DNA of 7,839 nucleotides from Gemmatimonadota bacterium. Lineage in GTDB: Bacteria > Gemmatimonadota > Gemmatimonadetes > Gemmatimonadales > Gemmatimonadaceae. The translations under genes and the position numbers were made by a program. Where the stretch lies: the NCBI GenBank assembly GCA_003131365.1, contig PKVB01000036.1, positions 6,471 through 14,309 on the forward strand, in the 5' to 3' direction. Under the pieces are notes generated by a model, which was not told where the DNA came from, did not search any database, and saw only the letters and a program-made list of their open reading frames with translations. Positions 6,268-7,839 of this stretch are shown here, piece by piece (within the stretch, counting starts at the first letter, position 1; each line of letters opens with the position of its first letter).

Positions 6268-7839
6268 CAACTTTCCCACCTGCGCTCGGCCCTCTGCGGG
6301 CTAAAGCTCTCGTCGCGATTGCGCTCGCGCTCACCGCTTGCGCCAGGATCTCTCAGAGGACACCGCAGGTTATTCCCGTCACATCCGGTCGGACAGGCCG
6401 GAGCGTCTCGGCCGATAGCGCTCCGGTCAGGGGGCAAGGTGCAGATCTATTGACGATTGAAAGCGTGAAGGAAGTTGGTCAAATAGAAGTCGGCAGCCCA
6501 TATGTGGGCATCGAGATTCACAAGAGCTTTCCGTTGTTGAATCGGATAAGCTTTTACTACCCGGTAGCAAACAGTATCGATATCAGTGACGATTACTGGA
6601 AGCGTGAGAATTTCAGAATCATGTCCATCGGACTAAGGGTGGGTGGTTCCCCAAAACGCTTTCTCGAGCATCAGGTTTATAAAGTCTCTCAGACACCATA
6701 CTCTGTTTCCTTCGATGGAAACGATTCTGGCAGTCACGTCAGGATCACTTATGAGTTTTGCAAGAACGAGCCAGCTATGGTGGTTACCTACGAGATAACC
6801 AATACATCTGCGACCACGAAAGACTATCAAGTGTATACCCGACTGGAAACGACACTTCGAACAAGCCACACTTACAAACTTATTGATAGCGCATACACCG
6901 ACTTTCAGACCAGCGGATCAATAATCAGGACGAACTATCCTTTTGTGGAAACCGGGAATGCGCAAATATTTGTCATGAACTCAGGGCTGCAGCCGTCGAG
7001 TTTTACAACGAGGCAGCCAAAGAATACTGGATTCTCAAGCCTCGACGATTGGTGGCTGAACACCGACAGCCCTCTTCCGGCAACACTAATTCCGCGAGAG
7101 AAACCAGACAAACCCCTCGCTGCGTTCACGTACAACAAACAGTTACTTCCTGATTCATCAATCACGATTATCCAGATTGTTGGATCAGCATTGATTTCAG
7201 AAGCGGCGGCGAAGACGGCTTTCCTGCTCACGCACTACCAGCGTGAAGTCAAAGCGTACAAGGATTACATCATCAAGGAGGCTTTGGCCCGGCCTGACAT
7301 CGTTACCGGCGATAACGATCTGGATTTGACTTCGCGGTGGTCAAGGGCAGTCCTGGCAACGAACGCCCATTACCTGCATGGCCGAATAGTTCCTATGCCT
7401 GCCCAGGCGGAATACAATTTCTACTTTACTCACGATGCATTGCTCACCGATTTGGCGGCGGTGAATTTCGATCTGGCAAGGGTCAGGAACGACTTGGAGT
7501 ATATAGTCAGTTTAGCCGACACAGATCGAACCATACCCCACGCCTACTATTGGCAGGATACAAAGTACACGACTGAATATGCGGGGCCGGAGAACTGGAA
7601 TCACTTCTGGTTCACGCTTGTGGCTGCACGTTATCTGCGCCACTCGGGGGATCGTGAGTTCCTGGCGCGCCTTTATCCCTATATCGAGAAGAGCATTCAG
7701 ACTGCGCTGAAGAATAAAGGCGCAGACGATCTGATGTGGTCCTCGCGGCCGGACTGGTGGGACATTGGTCGTAATCTGGGACCACGGGCGTACATGACGA
7801 TTCTGGCCATTCGTGCATTGAGGGAGTTCGACTTTATAT
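6264..7839 (+). CDS. Lipoprotein six-hairpin glycosidase, GDE/glucoamylase-like, 3' partial
   Basis: The frame is open from 6264 to the right edge (525 residues, end missing). Read from CTG 6264, it begins with a neat lipoprotein signal: basic R12/K14, a hydrophobic stretch ALVAIALAL, and lipobox LTAC with Cys26 (+2 Ala). Residues ~27-64 are a polar linker. Residues ~65-300 look beta-rich, like the N-terminal sandwich of clan GH-L/GDE-type enzymes. From ~352 a helical domain begins: YNFYFTHDALLTDLAAV (384-400) resembles the GRDT region of amylo-1,6-glucosidases, followed by IPHAYYW, NWNHFWFTLVAARYLRHSGD and FLARLYPYIEKSI, then a DWWD motif (497-500) with acidic candidates. It is likely an exported glycoside hydrolase acting before uptake; substrate is unknown. 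Later in-frame starts (GTG 6465, ATG near 6621) would lose the signal. GC drops from ~62-67% (6301-6420) to ~42-47% (6481-6600), with more ATA, AGG and TTA codons, which hints at transfer. Confidence 0.82.
   Translation, partial: MTTFPPALGPLRAKALVAIALALTACARISQRTPQVIPVTSGRTGRSVSADSAPVRGQGADLLTIESVKEVGQIEVGSPYVGIEIHKSFPLLNRISFYYPVANSIDISDDYWKRENFRIMSIGLRVGGSPKRFLEHQVYKVSQTPYSVSFDGNDSGSHVRITYEFCKNEPAMVVTYEITNTSATTKDYQVYTRLETTLRTSHTYKLIDSAYTDFQTSGSIIRTNYPFVETGNAQIFVMNSGLQPSSFTTRQPKNTGFSSLDDWWLNTDSPLPATLIPREKPDKPLAAFTYNKQLLPDSSITIIQIVGSALISEAAAKTAFLLTHYQREVKAYKDYIIKEALARPDIVTGDNDLDLTSRWSRAVLATNAHYLHGRIVPMPAQAEYNFYFTHDALLTDLAAVNFDLARVRNDLEYIVSLADTDRTIPHAYYWQDTKYTTEYAGPENWNHFWFTLVAARYLRHSGDREFLARLYPYIEKSIQTALKNKGADDLMWSSRPDWWDIGRNLGPRAYMTILAIRALREFDFI

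Noticed and set aside
6465..6467. GTG 6465 as start of the last gene
   Set aside because: It would remove the signal peptide and lipobox, leaves about 200 bases unexplained, and lacks the SD spacing and stop-overlap seen at CTG 6264; kept only as a fallback.

Overview
The window is a compact, single-strand (+) carbohydrate-uptake and processing operon from a GC-rich bacterium, running off both ends. The sequence does not identify the organism. Two exported proteins carry lipobox signal peptides, and the importer is a complete CUT1-type (MalFGK-like) system. The coding style (about 60-70% GC over most of the window, GTG/ATG/CTG starts, stop-start overlaps) would fit a soil-type Gram-negative such as Gemmatimonadota or an Acidobacteriota-like lineage. 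That placement is only an inference.

Layout, left to right: (1) the C-terminal part of a GH130 beta-mannoside phosphorylase/hydrolase, cut by the left edge; (2) a 904-residue lipoprotein that joins an all-helical six-hairpin glycosidase-like domain to a complete ABC sugar-binding protein; (3) a MalF-type permease; (4) a MalG-type permease; (5) a MalK/UgpC-type ATPase with its TOBE regulatory/accessory region; (6) the first 525 residues of a second lipoprotein, with a beta-rich N-terminal region followed by a GDE/glucoamylase-like helical catalytic domain, cut by the right edge. No stretch of 300 bases lacks a gene. No promoter, terminator, RNA gene, insertion sequence or CRISPR array was seen.

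Junctions are tight. Genes 1/2, 3/4 and 5/6 overlap by a single NTGA tetranucleotide (GTGA, ATGA, CTGA); genes 4/5 are 2 bases apart. Genes 2/3 are separated by 26 bases that carry a tandem duplication of the old stop/start junction. Gene 6 seems to begin at a rare CTG codon with a well-placed Shine-Dalgarno; this is the only nearby start that keeps its signal peptide.

Likely joint function (inference): surface lipoprotein 6 trims a glycan outside the cytoplasm, fused lipoprotein 2 binds and perhaps modifies the product, the importer (3-5) brings it in, and GH130 (1) cleaves the beta-mannosidic linkage in the cytoplasm. The most unusual element is protein 2, a sugar-binding protein with a built-in glycosidase-fold domain. 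Other points of interest are the CTG start, the duplicated gene junction, and a sharp fall in GC inside gene 6 just after its signal peptide and linker.
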